DNA of 64,000 bases from Echinicola marina. GTDB taxonomy: Bacteria > Bacteroidota > Bacteroidia > Cytophagales > Cyclobacteriaceae. The notes beneath the pieces are model-generated. The model saw nothing but the letters and a program-made list of their open reading frames with translations, was not told the DNA's origin and did no database searches. The position numbers and the translations under genes were made by a program. Below are positions 1 through 8,296 of this stretch, piece after piece; the stretch's first letter is position 1, and the number at the start of each line of letters is the position of its first letter. The stretch is taken from contig NZ_CP080025.1 of assembly GCF_020463795.1 (NCBI RefSeq), positions 3,717,501 to 3,781,500 on the forward strand. The letters run 5' to 3'.

Positions 1-18
1 GCAGTAATTAGATTTAAT

Positions 19-477
19 TTATTGCTTTACGGGATAATCTTTATCGATCCAGTCCACCTTGATATTGGTCAGTAAGGCCAATAGTTGATGGTTTTTGAAG
101 CCCATTTCGTTCAAGGTGGAGAAAGCAGGTCTTACATTGGGACATTTGGTCAGTGGGCAGCAACCACAATAAAGAACGATTTCTTTGTCCTTAGGTAATT
201 TACTGACCAAGGCTTTAAGTTGAGTAATGTTCTTGGGGTTTTGTCCCGCACCTATATCCACGGAGTTCTTTATGACCGCTTGGGGGCCGATGCTGATGAT
301 AAGGGGTTGTTTGTCTTTGGGAAGTTTTAATTTTTGAACAAGTTCAGCAGGTGGTAACATTTGCTTGGCTGTCCAAGGCTCCTTTTGTTGGAATGCTACC
401 GTGATCAAAATGGCCAAGAATAAGAAAGGTAGCTTGCTTAGAAGGAATTTTTGGATCTTTGGAAGATTATTCATCAT
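19..477 (-). CDS. Exported rhodanese-like domain protein
   Basis: The protein has 152 residues. An N-terminal hydrophobic stretch (about residues 12-29) would act as a signal or membrane anchor, so the rest probably faces the periplasm. The C-terminal two thirds resemble a small rhodanese (sulfurtransferase) domain. In the position of the usual active-site loop there is a cysteine-rich segment with C104, C106, C107 and C112 (pattern CxCCP then a further Cys), followed by a segment like NVRPAFSTL. The extra cysteines are unusual compared with single-Cys rhodaneses and could bind metal or form disulfides; this is inference. There is no obvious operon partner. An in-frame second Met one codon downstream is an equally good start. 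Family assignment is moderate; substrate unknown. Confidence 0.6.
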   Translation of the reverse strand: MMNNLPKIQKFLLSKLPFLFLAILITVAFQQKEPWTAKQMLPPAELVQKLKLPKDKQPLIISIGPQAVIKNSVDIGAGQNPKNITQLKALVSKLPKDKEIVLYCGCCPLTKCPNVRPAFSTLNEMGFKNHQLLALLTNIKVDWIDKDYPVKQ

Positions 478-651
478 GGGATAAATGAGTAAGCTAGAAG
501 TATGTTTTTATTGCAAGATGGCTTTTTTACTTTGTTTTGGAAACAAAAGACCAGAATTTTCAGGGGAGTGAAGGAAAGCTTAATGTTCACAAGGTAAATT
601 TTTTTAATGGATAAGTAGGTGGATTGATAGCAGTAATATTTATGATATAGC

Positions 652-1095
652 TTAATTTTCAATTGTATGATGATAAAGCCACTCAAACTCTTGCCAAAAT
701 TCCTGAGCTATTTTGTGCTGTATCAAAAGAGGAACAGCACTACTGTCATTTCCTAAAACTTGTATGTTAAGGGATGGCTTTTGGTCTGGATCCTCGACCT
801 GTATAAAAATATATTGGTTCTGCAAGAAATAGATTCCCGCCCATTTTATGATTTTTGTATCAAGGTCAGATAATCCATATTCAAGGACTGAGGAATCCAT
901 AACTGACCTAACAAGCTCAAAATGGGTGATTTTGACTTCAATTATGGCTTGTTTAGGACTGGAGAGCAATTTTGCCAATTCAGCAATTTCCAAGGATTCA
1001 AAGGAAGTAGGGCTCCTTTGATATTTTGACTGGAAATTGTAAAGCAGTTGTTTCAATAGGCCTTGATCTCTCGGCTTTTTGGGCTGATGCTTCAT
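652..1095 (-). CDS. Hypothetical protein (147 aa)
   Basis: I do not recognise the family. The protein is 147 residues long, soluble, with no signal peptide or membrane segment. It starts with a basic stretch (KHQPKKPRDQ) and ends in an aromatic-rich helix (FWQEFEWLYHH). Codon use and composition fit a real gene, and it starts cleanly at an ATG. It is transcribed away from the insertion-sequence region to its right. No neighbour suggests a role. A smaller frame at 474-686 on the same strand overlaps its 3' end and looks spurious. Confidence 0.5.
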   Translation of the reverse strand: MKHQPKKPRDQGLLKQLLYNFQSKYQRSPTSFESLEIAELAKLLSSPKQAIIEVKITHFELVRSVMDSSVLEYGLSDLDTKIIKWAGIYFLQNQYIFIQVEDPDQKPSLNIQVLGNDSSAVPLLIQHKIAQEFWQEFEWLYHHTIEN

Positions 1096-1429
1096 ATAGA
1101 TTAAAGGGATACTTTTTTTGCCAAAGAGGAATAGCTGTAAGGGGATAGGGTGATGATAAACTATTTTTTCTAAATCAATTGTTAAAATGAGAATTTGTAA
1201 TTGATGATTTGGTATTGGTGACTAATCTATGAACAGACAAATACGGTGTTTTGTTTAATATTGGATCATATTATTCTAAAAAATAGTTTTTTAATGTTCA
1301 AAAAGGCTGGATTCTTGTTTTTTAGGTCTTTTGTGCTAAATTTGATAAAGATGGCTGCCAACAAAGAGAAAGTCGTATTCCTGCCCATAATAATCCACTT
1401 GCTTGTAAAAAGCATTTATTGCTAGATAT
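1096..1429. other. Intergenic region, promoter area of interrupted sigma gene
   Basis: This 334-bp stretch is AT-rich and holds no gene that I can support. It separates the leftward hypothetical gene from the original rightward start of the ECF sigma gene at 1430, so it should contain both promoters. I see no clear hairpin terminator or RNA gene. Confidence 0.4.
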
Positions 1430-1459
1430 ATGAATCCAATTAAGTTAAACAATATTTTA
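1430..1459 (+). pseudogene. 5' fragment of ECF sigma factor gene (codons 1-10)
   Basis: An ATG at 1430 opens a frame reading M-N-P-I-K-L-N-N-I-L and is cut at 1459 by the left end of the IS1595-type element. When the element and one copy of its 8-bp target duplication are removed, this frame joins without shift to codon AGA at 2503 and continues into the sigma factor body (R-K-I-V-E-D-N-D-Q). This is therefore the displaced true N-terminus of the downstream sigma gene. The join was read directly from the sequence; that it was the native start is inference, supported by the frame match. Confidence 0.8.
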
Positions 1460-2494
1460 TATGTGTATCCGTAAGAGTGCACGTAATAAAATATGACAAT
1501 ACGTGTCATTAAATTTCAAGGTATCAGGATAGTTGTTTTCTTGCATAAAAACAAGAAAAGCTATGAACCTTATAGAATTTACGGGCCATTTCCCAGATGA
1601 GGAAAGTTGTGAACAATACATCAAGAAATACCGTGAGAAAAGCGGTATACGGTGCAAAAACTGTGAGAAGATAACCCGACACTATTGGTTTGCCAACGGC
1701 AGGTTTTTCGAATGCAGCAGTTGTCGGAGACGTTCTTCTCTTAAATCAGGGACGGTAATGGAAAACAGCAAGCTTCCGCTCCGTATCTGGCTATTGGCCA
1801 TGCTGTTTATGTCGGCGACCAAGAAAGGGTTTTCCTGCCTTGAGCTCCAGCGGCAACTGGGGCTTAGCCGATATGAGACCACTTTCCGTCTGATGCACAG
1901 GATACGGTCAGCCATGGGACAACGAGATGAGCTTTATATCCTCAGTGACATGATTGAATATGACGAGTGTTATATGGAAACCGTACAGGAGAACCAGATC
2001 TTGGGTCAGCTTAAACGTGGAAAAGGCAGCCAGAAACAGACCGCAGTAGCGGTGGCGGCCGAATCGGTACCCTTGGAAGACCTGGATTCCGGGCAGAAAA
2101 CAAAGCGCTGTGGCTATTTCAAAATGAGGGTCATGGACAAAGTGGACTGCGAGAGTGTCAATGCCTTTATCCGGGCCAATACCGTAGGGGATGTGGTACT
2201 GTTTACAGACAAGAACACGGCCTACTCGAAAATAGAGGAAGTGGTGGCCACCCATTTGGCCGTTCCATCGGGAAAGGAGTCCGTAAACGACACCTTAAAA
2301 TGGGTACACAAAGCAATCAGTAATCTTAAAAGAACCCTGTTGGGGGTATATCACATGATAACTTATAAATATTTACAGAACTATTTAAATGAGTTTGTTT
2401 ACAGATTGAACCGAAGATATTTTGGCAAAGGACTCTTTGAAAGGCTCGTTATTGCGGGCACTTACCCATACGTGCAGTAAAACGGATACACATA
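1460..2494 (+). mobile_element. IS1595-family (ISXO2-like) insertion sequence, complete
   Basis: The element is 1035 bp and bounded by inverted ends TATGTGTATCC (1460-1470) and its complement (2484-2494). The similarity continues inward, with a shared TGCACGTA block at about 1478-1485 on the left and its complement near the right end. A perfect 8-bp direct repeat ATATTTTA flanks it at 1452-1459 and 2495-2502. Eight-base duplications are typical of IS1595-family transposition. It carries one transposase gene on the + strand and looks intact, so insertion may be recent. It has landed inside codons 10/11 of an ECF sigma gene. GC content and codon use of the element are visibly higher than in its AT-rich surroundings. 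Confidence 0.92.
1563..2480 (+). CDS. IS1595-family transposase (ISXO2-like)
   Basis: The protein has 305 residues from the ATG at 1563; a start ten codons upstream is open but less likely. An N-terminal zinc ribbon is visible with C31, C34, C51 and C54, as in the IS1595/ISXO2 group. A helix-turn-helix-like segment follows (LELQRQLGLSRYETTFRLMHRI). The DDE-type nuclease core includes acidic residues in IEYDECYME and LFTDKN, and the C-terminal block NLKRTLLGVYH followed by KYLQNYLNEFVYRLNRR is characteristic of the family. It catalyses DNA strand cleavage and transfer of its own element. No frameshift or stop is present, so it is probably active. The gene ends only 14 bases before the right end of the element. 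Confidence 0.93.
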   Translation: MNLIEFTGHFPDEESCEQYIKKYREKSGIRCKNCEKITRHYWFANGRFFECSSCRRRSSLKSGTVMENSKLPLRIWLLAMLFMSATKKGFSCLELQRQLGLSRYETTFRLMHRIRSAMGQRDELYILSDMIEYDECYMETVQENQILGQLKRGKGSQKQTAVAVAAESVPLEDLDSGQKTKRCGYFKMRVMDKVDCESVNAFIRANTVGDVVLFTDKNTAYSKIEEVVATHLAVPSGKESVNDTLKWVHKAISNLKRTLLGVYHMITYKYLQNYLNEFVYRLNRRYFGKGLFERLVIAGTYPYVQ

Positions 2495-3009
2495 ATATTT
2501 TAAGAAAGATTGTTGAAGACAATGATCAGCGAGCATTTGCGACTTTTTTTGATCATTACCATACCAGACTGATCAATTTAGCCTTATTGTTTTTACCAAA
2601 TTATCAAATGGCAGAGGAGGTGGTTTCAGATGTGATTTTGCAGCTACTTCAGAAGAGAGAAGGCTTACTCCAAATTCAAAATTTTGAAGGATATCTTTTC
2701 AAAATGGTTAAAAACCGGGCACTGAATATGCTTAAGGTTTCTTCAAAAGAAAAGGGAAAAATCAGTATTGATGATATACAAGATTATCTTATTCCGGATG
2801 TTTCAGATCCTGAAAAGAGGATGATCAATAGTGATTTAAGAAGGGAACTTAATCGGGTAATTGAAAACTTGCCACCAAAAAGAAGGTTGGTTTTTAAAAT
2901 GGTAAAGGACGAAAATATGTCTTATAAAGAGGTGGCTGAGATATTGGAAATATCAGAAAGAACTGTTGAGGTTCATTTAAAATTGGCCATTTCAGATTTA
3001 ATCTCTTAG
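2422..3009 (+). CDS. ECF sigma-70 factor (FecI-like), both ends replaced by IS DNA
   Basis: The surviving frame encodes 195 residues. Native sequence runs only from codon 2503 to 3000 (166 codons). The first 27 residues come from the right end of the upstream IS, and the last two residues and stop come from the left end of the downstream IS. Region 2 (from RAFATFFDHYHTRL through VVSDVILQLLQKRE to FEGYLFKMVKNRALNML) and region 4 with its helix-turn-helix (YKEVAEILEISERTVEVHLKLAISDL) are both intact. The family directs RNA polymerase to SusC/SusD promoters under control of a FecR partner, which lies downstream at 3779. Whether it is still translated depends on a start inside the IS end, so activity is uncertain. 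The ancestral protein would have been about 203 residues. Confidence 0.85.
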   Translation: MAKDSLKGSLLRALTHTCSKTDTHNILRKIVEDNDQRAFATFFDHYHTRLINLALLFLPNYQMAEEVVSDVILQLLQKREGLLQIQNFEGYLFKMVKNRALNMLKVSSKEKGKISIDDIQDYLIPDVSDPEKRMINSDLRRELNRVIENLPPKRRLVFKMVKDENMSYKEVAEILEISERTVEVHLKLAISDLIS

Positions 3010-3555
3010 GGTCAAATTCCCCGAGGCTAGCCTCGTTTTACTATCTTGTGACTCGATGTCGCAAGAAAGTAAGTATATCCATAAGAGTCATAATGTATCA
3101 GTTTTGCTGTACCATATAGTTTGCTCAGCAAAATATAGACGAGTAGTGTTCAGTAAAGAGGTTGATAAAGTTCTGACATCGACGTGTGAACAGATAGAAC
3201 TAAGATATGAGATTAAATTTCTGGAAATCGGTACAGATGCTGACCATGTACATTTTCTGATCCAATCGGTTCCAACGTATAGTATAACCAAAATAGTGAG
3301 AAAGATAAAGAGTTTAGTGTCACGAGAGGTGTTTAAAGAATGCCCAGAGGTGAAAAAACAGCTCTGGGGAGGGGAGTTTTGGGGTAAGGGATATTTTGTC
3401 AATACGGTAGGCCAACATGGAACAGAGGAAAAGATCGCTAATTATGTAAAGAGTCAAGGGCTGGAAAAAGGATATAAAAAACTGAAGACCAATTATCAAT
3501 TAAAAATATTCGATTGACCAATAATGCCTCGTGGGCTTGCCCCGAGGATTATTTA
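3001..3555 (+). mobile_element. IS200-type element of the IS200/IS605 family
   Basis: The element is about 555 bp and carries only tnpA. It has no terminal inverted repeats. Instead each end bears a hairpin: CGAGGCTAGCCTCG at 3022-3035 on the left, and a stem with a bulged T at 3527-3547 (CCTCGtGGGC / GCCCCGAGG) on the right. Subterminal hairpins recognised by the Y1 transposase are a hallmark of this family. ATTTA occurs just before the left boundary (2996-3000) and at the right boundary (3551-3555). Boundaries were set by restoring the sigma-factor frame, where GAT-TTA at 2995-3000 continues as CGG-GCT at 3556, so they may be off by a few bases. Confidence 0.85.
3056..3517 (+). CDS. tnpA: IS200/IS605 family Y1 transposase TnpA
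   Basis: The protein has 153 residues, normal for TnpA. The HUH metal-binding motif is seen as H64-V65-H66 in DADHVHFLIQ, and the catalytic tyrosine is most likely Y130 in EEKIANYVKSQG. It cuts and joins single-stranded DNA at hairpin-bearing ends and needs no target duplication. The frame is intact. No tnpB partner is present, so this is the IS200 subtype. The gene sits between the 3' part of the sigma gene and its displaced tail. Confidence 0.93.
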   Translation: MSQESKYIHKSHNVSVLLYHIVCSAKYRRVVFSKEVDKVLTSTCEQIELRYEIKFLEIGTDADHVHFLIQSVPTYSITKIVRKIKSLVSREVFKECPEVKKQLWGGEFWGKGYFVNTVGQHGTEEKIANYVKSQGLEKGYKKLKTNYQLKIFD

Positions 3556-3639
3556 CGGGCTATCCTTCAGCAATTTTATGATGAATATAAGGGCAGGATT
3601 TCAGTTTCAAATCAGCGGTTTCTGTCTTTATTGTTTTAG
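3556..3639 (+). pseudogene. 3' fragment of ECF sigma factor gene (last 27 codons)
   Basis: Reading from 3556 in the frame of the sigma gene gives R-A-I-L-Q-Q-F-Y-D-E-Y-K-G-R and on to a TAG at 3637-3639. Joined to the sigma body before the IS200 element it restores an uninterrupted C-terminus (AISDL + RAILQQF). A free 27-codon tail in exact frame is unlikely by chance and shows that the element inserted inside the coding sequence. It can no longer be translated with the rest of the gene. Confidence 0.8.
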
Positions 3640-3778
3640 GGTATACTGACTGAGATATTTTTTGGTATTATATCCATCATTGAAATATTTTTTTTGAAAA
3701 AGTAAAAAAAGTCAAATAATCATTACGGGTTTTTAGAAGAACTGTTGTCTTTATTATTGATCGAGATAATGTGACTTC

Positions 3779-4801
3779 ATGGATAAGAACCAAGATATAG
3801 AAATTTTATTAATCAGATTTTTTCAAGGAAGTGCTTCTGCTTCTGAAAAGAAGGCTGTGCATGAATGGCTGAAAAAGGATCATAGAAACCAGTATGAATT
3901 CGAAAAACTCCAGTCTTTTTGGGAGGATGACATTGAGGACCATAAGTTAATTAACCACGAGGATCAAAAAAGTAAGATTTGGGAAAAGTATTTGAGAGAT
4001 GCTCCAAATGAATCAACTAAAAGATGGAATATAAGAAGGATTAGTTATGGACTAGTAGCATCACTGGTGACTATTTTGGTGTTGTCCCTTATTTTTTTTA
4101 GTAAACAAGAAGTAGTAGTTCAGCCTACTTCAGTTGCTATGGTTGATAAAATGAACCCCTTAGGACAAAAGTCTCAATTTCAGTTACCTGATGGATCAAA
4201 AGTTTGGCTGAATGCAGACAGCAAAATTTCTTTTCCGGAGAATTTTTCGGACTCAAGTCGTTTAGTGAATTTAGAGGGCGAAGCATTTTTTGAGATTGTT
4301 ACTGACAAAACAAGGCCTTTTACTGTCAAAACAAATGAATTTGATATTCAAGTGTTAGGGACAGCATTTAATGTCCATGCATTTAAGGAAGAAGGTCAGT
4401 CGAGTGTGGCTTTGCTAGAGGGATCGGTCAAGGTCATCAATCAAAATGAGGGACAAGATAAAGAACTATTTTTGAGTCCAGGAAAGGGGCTAACTTATAT
4501 CAAGTCACTTGACGCATTTCGTGAGTTCAGCAGAGAAAAGGATCCAAACACATTTAATAAAGCGATTTATTGGAAAAATGGAGAGCTGATATTTAATGGT
4601 GTGGATCTTTCGGGATTTGTAAAGGAAATCAGTCGATGGTACGGGGTAAGCGTAGATATTCATGGCGTACCCAATCAAACCTGGCATTTAAAAGGAACTT
4701 TTAAGAATGAATATTTATCCAATATTCTTGATGCTGTATCTTATAATAAAGGGTTTCAATATGAATTAAAAGATAAGAAATTGATCATCACATTTAACTA
4801 A
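3779..4801 (+). CDS. FecR family anti-sigma factor (DUF4974)
   Basis: The protein has 340 residues. The N-terminal cytoplasmic segment (about 1-85) would bind the ECF sigma factor, one membrane helix spans about 89-107, and the periplasmic part holds a FecR domain (LPDGSKVWLNADSKISFP ... EGEAFFEIV ... FTVKTNEFDIQVLGTAFNVHAF). The C-terminal region (about 260-340) matches the DUF4974/STN-like pattern common in Bacteroidota. It should transmit a signal from the STN domain of the SusC encoded next to the sigma factor. Its partner sigma gene immediately upstream is interrupted by two insertion sequences, so this protein may lack a functional target or may control a truncated one. Confidence 0.9.
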   Translation: MDKNQDIEILLIRFFQGSASASEKKAVHEWLKKDHRNQYEFEKLQSFWEDDIEDHKLINHEDQKSKIWEKYLRDAPNESTKRWNIRRISYGLVASLVTILVLSLIFFSKQEVVVQPTSVAMVDKMNPLGQKSQFQLPDGSKVWLNADSKISFPENFSDSSRLVNLEGEAFFEIVTDKTRPFTVKTNEFDIQVLGTAFNVHAFKEEGQSSVALLEGSVKVINQNEGQDKELFLSPGKGLTYIKSLDAFREFSREKDPNTFNKAIYWKNGELIFNGVDLSGFVKEISRWYGVSVDIHGVPNQTWHLKGTFKNEYLSNILDAVSYNKGFQYELKDKKLIITFN

Positions 4802-4826
4802 AAAATCTGCGTATGAGAGAAAAGAA

Positions 4827-4854
4827 ACCGTATTGATCCGCCAATCAATACGGT
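4827..4854. promoter_or_regulatory. Perfect 11-bp inverted repeat between fecR and susC
   Basis: Arms ACCGTATTGAT (4827-4837) and ATCAATACGGT (4844-4854) are exact complements around a 6-base loop. The repeat lies 25 bases after the fecR stop and about 50 bases before the preferred susC ATG. No T-run follows, so it is not a standard terminator. It could be an operator, an mRNA-processing or stability hairpin setting the fecR to susC expression ratio, or an attenuator. Structure is seen directly; function is inference. Confidence 0.55.
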
Positions 4855-4904
4855 TAAAGAGAAGTTTAATTGCCTATGTTTTAAACAATAAACCACTTAA
4901 AAGT

Positions 4905-7900
4905 ATGAAAAAACGAGTACTAAAACTATTGCTCATGGGATTTACCTATTCTATAATTGGGCTAATCACTCAGATTTTATTTGTGAACATGTTATGGGCT
5001 ACGGATACCAATGCCCAAAGTGTGAAAAGCATGAAAGAAGTAAGTGTCAATGTCGGCTTTGATAACAAGAAGCTTGTTGATCTATTTGGGGAACTGGAAT
5101 TGAAGACCCCTTTTGTGTTTGTCTATGATAAAGATGATCCGTTTTTATCAGAAAGAATTAGCCTTGTGAAGAAGAAGCAAAGCGTTGAAGATGTTTTGAT
5201 CGAAATAGCCAGAGAGAAAAAACTCAGATTTAAGCAGGTTAACAATAATATCAGCGTAAGCAAGGCTTCTTCCGAGGAGAAAATAATTGAATATGCCATT
5301 AGGGAATTTACTGTAAGTGGAACAGTCCTTTCGAATTCCGATGGGCAGCCCATTCCTGGCGCAACGGTAATAGTAAAGAATTCTACCAAGGGGACCGTTA
5401 CTGATATAGATGGTAACTTCTCGATTGAAGTGCCTGATGTAGGAGCTGTATTGGTCATTTCTTTTGTGGGTTACAAGGCTCAGGAAATTTCAATTACTAG
5501 TCAAACTATACTGGAAGTCAGTTTGGAAGAAGACTACCAAAATATGGATGAAGTAGTAGTAATTGGATATGGAACACAAAAGAAAAGTGATTTAACTGGA
5601 GCTGTTGTTTCAGCTAACGTAGAATATTTGACTCAAATGGGAAATGTATCCGCTTTTCAAGGGCTTCAAGGATCTGTCCCTGGACTAAATATTGGAGCTG
5701 TAGATGTAGCTGGAGAAAATCCCTCATTTTCGATAAGGGGGCAAAATACGATTTCGAGTAGCCAAGGTGATAATCAACCATTGATTGTTGTAGATGGAAT
5801 GATATATAGAGGTAATATTATTGATATCAATACCGCTGATATAAAATCAATAGATGTATTAAAAGACATCAGTTCAACTGCTATCTATGGATCTCAAGCC
5901 TCTAATGGTGTAATACTTATTACAACAAAAAAAGGAGGAGAGTCGAAAAAGCCTGTAATTAATTATAGTGCTAGTTATTCTTTACAGATTCCTTCCAATA
6001 AACTAGAACCAATGGAAGGAGAAGAACTCGATATGTTTTTACATGATGTTTTTTGGGACAATGGTAGCCGTATTGGGCCTGATTATTTAGAGAGCAATCC
6101 TGATTTTACTTTAACTCCATATTTTAGAAATGGTGCCATTGCTGATAATTATTCTGCTGGAATAGAAAATGATTGGTGGGGATCATTGACCCATAACGGA
6201 AGTACGAACAACCAAAATGTAAGTATTAGAGGTGGAGATGAATGGGTTAGCTATTTTCTATCAGGAGGATTTACAGATGTTAAAGGTTTTATGGAAAATG
6301 AAGCTTTTAAAAAATATAATTATCGAGCAAATCTAAAGGGAAAGATAAATAATTGGCTTAGTGTAGGTTTAGAGTCTTTCTTAACCACCAGTGATTATTC
6401 AGGAATTTCACCGAATATATCAGATACGTTTGTGATGTATCCATGGGCTCCTGTTTATGATGAGAACGGGGATTATGCATTAACCCCTGATAACCGAGGC
6501 CTGAATCCGTTTTTGCAAATTCAACAAGATAATTCAGATAAGCGATTTAATCTGTTTGGAAAAGTTTTTGCCGAAGTAAGCCTTCCTTTTTTAGAAGGAT
6601 TAACATATCGACTTAATTTTTCCCAGAACTATAGAAGGACTGATCAATTTACTTTTAATCCTTGGGGTGCTAGCTATACGGGAGCTGGTTCTAAATTTCA
6701 TAGCCAAGATTATGATTGGATATTTGACAATATTGTTTCCTATAAAAGGACATTTGAAGAGGATCATAAGTTGGATGCAACATTCCTATATGGAGTAGAG
6801 GAAAGAAATGTGTCTAACACTAATACTAATGCCCAGAATTTTGTAAATGATTTGTTGGGTTATGATAGACTTCAGGCAGGAGATCCAACATTGAACGGTA
6901 TTTCTACTGGGCACGAAAAAGAGACCAGCTTATATATGATGGGCAGATTGTTTTATAGCTTTAAAAACAAATATATGATTACTGGTACAGTAAGAAGAGA
7001 TGGTTTTTCAGGGTTTGGTAGTCAAAATAAAGTTGGGGTGTTTCCATCAGTTGCTTTGGGCTGGGTTCTTAGTGAAGAAGATTTTTTTGGCGGACTTTCC
7101 ACAACTGTAGATTATTTAAAGCTTAGAGCTTCTTATGGTAAATCTGGAAGAAGAGGTGTTGGGAGGTATCAGACGCAGTCAACGGTAGATTCACATCCTA
7201 GTGTGGTTTTTGGTGATGGAGGTTCAGCTACACAAGGTCAGTGGATTACAACCCTTGCAAATGATGAATTAGGGTGGGAAACTACGACAGGTCTCAATTT
7301 GGGGATAGACTTTGGTATTATAGGCTCTAGAATCAATGGTAACATAGAATATTACAATAACAATACTAGAGATATTCTTTACAATGTTCAGTTGCCGGTA
7401 GCTACTGGATTTACATCTATTGCTACGAATATTGGTAAAGTAAATAACTGGGGAGTAGAATTGGGACTAAATGCAACCGTTCTTAACCAAGAAAAATTTA
7501 AATGGAAAGCCGGTTTAGTTTATTCAAGGAATAGGAATGAAATAGTTTCTATCCTTGGAAGTGCTAACGATAATGATGGAGATGGTAAGGAAGATGATTT
7601 AGTGGCCAATGGATTGTTTATAGGCCAGCCTCAAAGTGTTAATTATAATTATGAAATTGAAGGGATGTGGCAAATAGCAGATCAAGAGGCTGGTAATATT
7701 CCTAGTGGGTTTTTGCCTGGAACTTACCGACTTGCAGACTTGAATGGAGATGGAAAAATAAGTGCCTCTGATGATCGGAAAATTTTGGGCTATCAAGACC
7801 CTGCATATAGAGTTGGGCTAACAAATAATTTTACTTACAAAAACTTTAACCTCTATGTATTCATTAATTCCATCCAAGGAGGAAAGAATTATTATCAAGC

Positions 7901-8285
7901 AAATCTAAGTTTTGGAACCAATCCATGGCATAAACTTGATCAATTAGTTTATTCCAACCCGCCAAAGGGAGCTTGGGATTATTGGATGCCAGAAAATCCT
8001 AATGCGAAATTTAGAAGACCAGATACCTATTCTCAATTGGGACAGTATGCAGGACCTCACCAACAACGAAATTTTATTAGGGTTCAGGACGTTTCGTTGT
8101 CTTATACCTTTGACAAATCTATCTTAGAAAGAATTGGAGTGAAAAATTTGAAGCTCTTTTTGAGTGGCAAAAATCTTTTCACTTTTACGAAGTGGGACGG
8201 TTGGGATCCTGAAACAGGTGTTGGTTTTGTGCCGGGACGCCCTGTTATGACAAGCTATACCCTAGGCCTTAATCTTGATATTTAA
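4905..8285 (+). CDS. SusC-like TonB-dependent transporter with STN domain
   Basis: The preferred ATG at 4905 gives 1126 residues with a signal-type hydrophobic segment (LLLMGFTYSIIGLITQILFV). A TTG 24 codons upstream lies within a hairpin and is less likely. Order of domains: STN signalling domain (about 50-115, NVGFDNKKLVDLFGELELKT), carboxypeptidase-D regulatory-like domain (about 130-210, PIPGATVIVKNSTKGTVTDIDG), plug with DEVVVIGYGTQKKSDLTGAV and VLKDISSTAIYG, then the outer-membrane barrel ending in SYTLGLNLDI. SusC proteins import oligosaccharides with SusD as lid. The STN domain indicates signalling to the FecR/sigma pair encoded upstream. It is followed after 11 bases by susD, which is frameshifted, so the transporter may lack its lid. 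Confidence 0.93.
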   Translation: MKKRVLKLLLMGFTYSIIGLITQILFVNMLWATDTNAQSVKSMKEVSVNVGFDNKKLVDLFGELELKTPFVFVYDKDDPFLSERISLVKKKQSVEDVLIEIAREKKLRFKQVNNNISVSKASSEEKIIEYAIREFTVSGTVLSNSDGQPIPGATVIVKNSTKGTVTDIDGNFSIEVPDVGAVLVISFVGYKAQEISITSQTILEVSLEEDYQNMDEVVVIGYGTQKKSDLTGAVVSANVEYLTQMGNVSAFQGLQGSVPGLNIGAVDVAGENPSFSIRGQNTISSSQGDNQPLIVVDGMIYRGNIIDINTADIKSIDVLKDISSTAIYGSQASNGVILITTKKGGESKKPVINYSASYSLQIPSNKLEPMEGEELDMFLHDVFWDNGSRIGPDYLESNPDFTLTPYFRNGAIADNYSAGIENDWWGSLTHNGSTNNQNVSIRGGDEWVSYFLSGGFTDVKGFMENEAFKKYNYRANLKGKINNWLSVGLESFLTTSDYSGISPNISDTFVMYPWAPVYDENGDYALTPDNRGLNPFLQIQQDNSDKRFNLFGKVFAEVSLPFLEGLTYRLNFSQNYRRTDQFTFNPWGASYTGAGSKFHSQDYDWIFDNIVSYKRTFEEDHKLDATFLYGVEERNVSNTNTNAQNFVNDLLGYDRLQAGDPTLNGISTGHEKETSLYMMGRLFYSFKNKYMITGTVRRDGFSGFGSQNKVGVFPSVALGWVLSEEDFFGGLSTTVDYLKLRASYGKSGRRGVGRYQTQSTVDSHPSVVFGDGGSATQGQWITTLANDELGWETTTGLNLGIDFGIIGSRINGNIEYYNNNTRDILYNVQLPVATGFTSIATNIGKVNNWGVELGLNATVLNQEKFKWKAGLVYSRNRNEIVSILGSANDNDGDGKEDDLVANGLFIGQPQSVNYNYEIEGMWQIADQEAGNIPSGFLPGTYRLADLNGDGKISASDDRKILGYQDPAYRVGLTNNFTYKNFNLYVFINSIQGGKNYYQANLSFGTNPWHKLDQLVYSNPPKGAWDYWMPENPNAKFRRPDTYSQLGQYAGPHQQRNFIRVQDVSLSYTFDKSILERIGVKNLKLFLSGKNLFTFTKWDGWDPETGVGFVPGRPVMTSYTLGLNLDI

Positions 8286-8296
8286 TTCCAGAAGCT

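Noticed and set aside
474-686. A 70-residue frame on the minus strand
   Set aside because: It overlaps the 3' end of the 652-1095 gene, is AT-driven, and has no recognisable domain or plausible start context.
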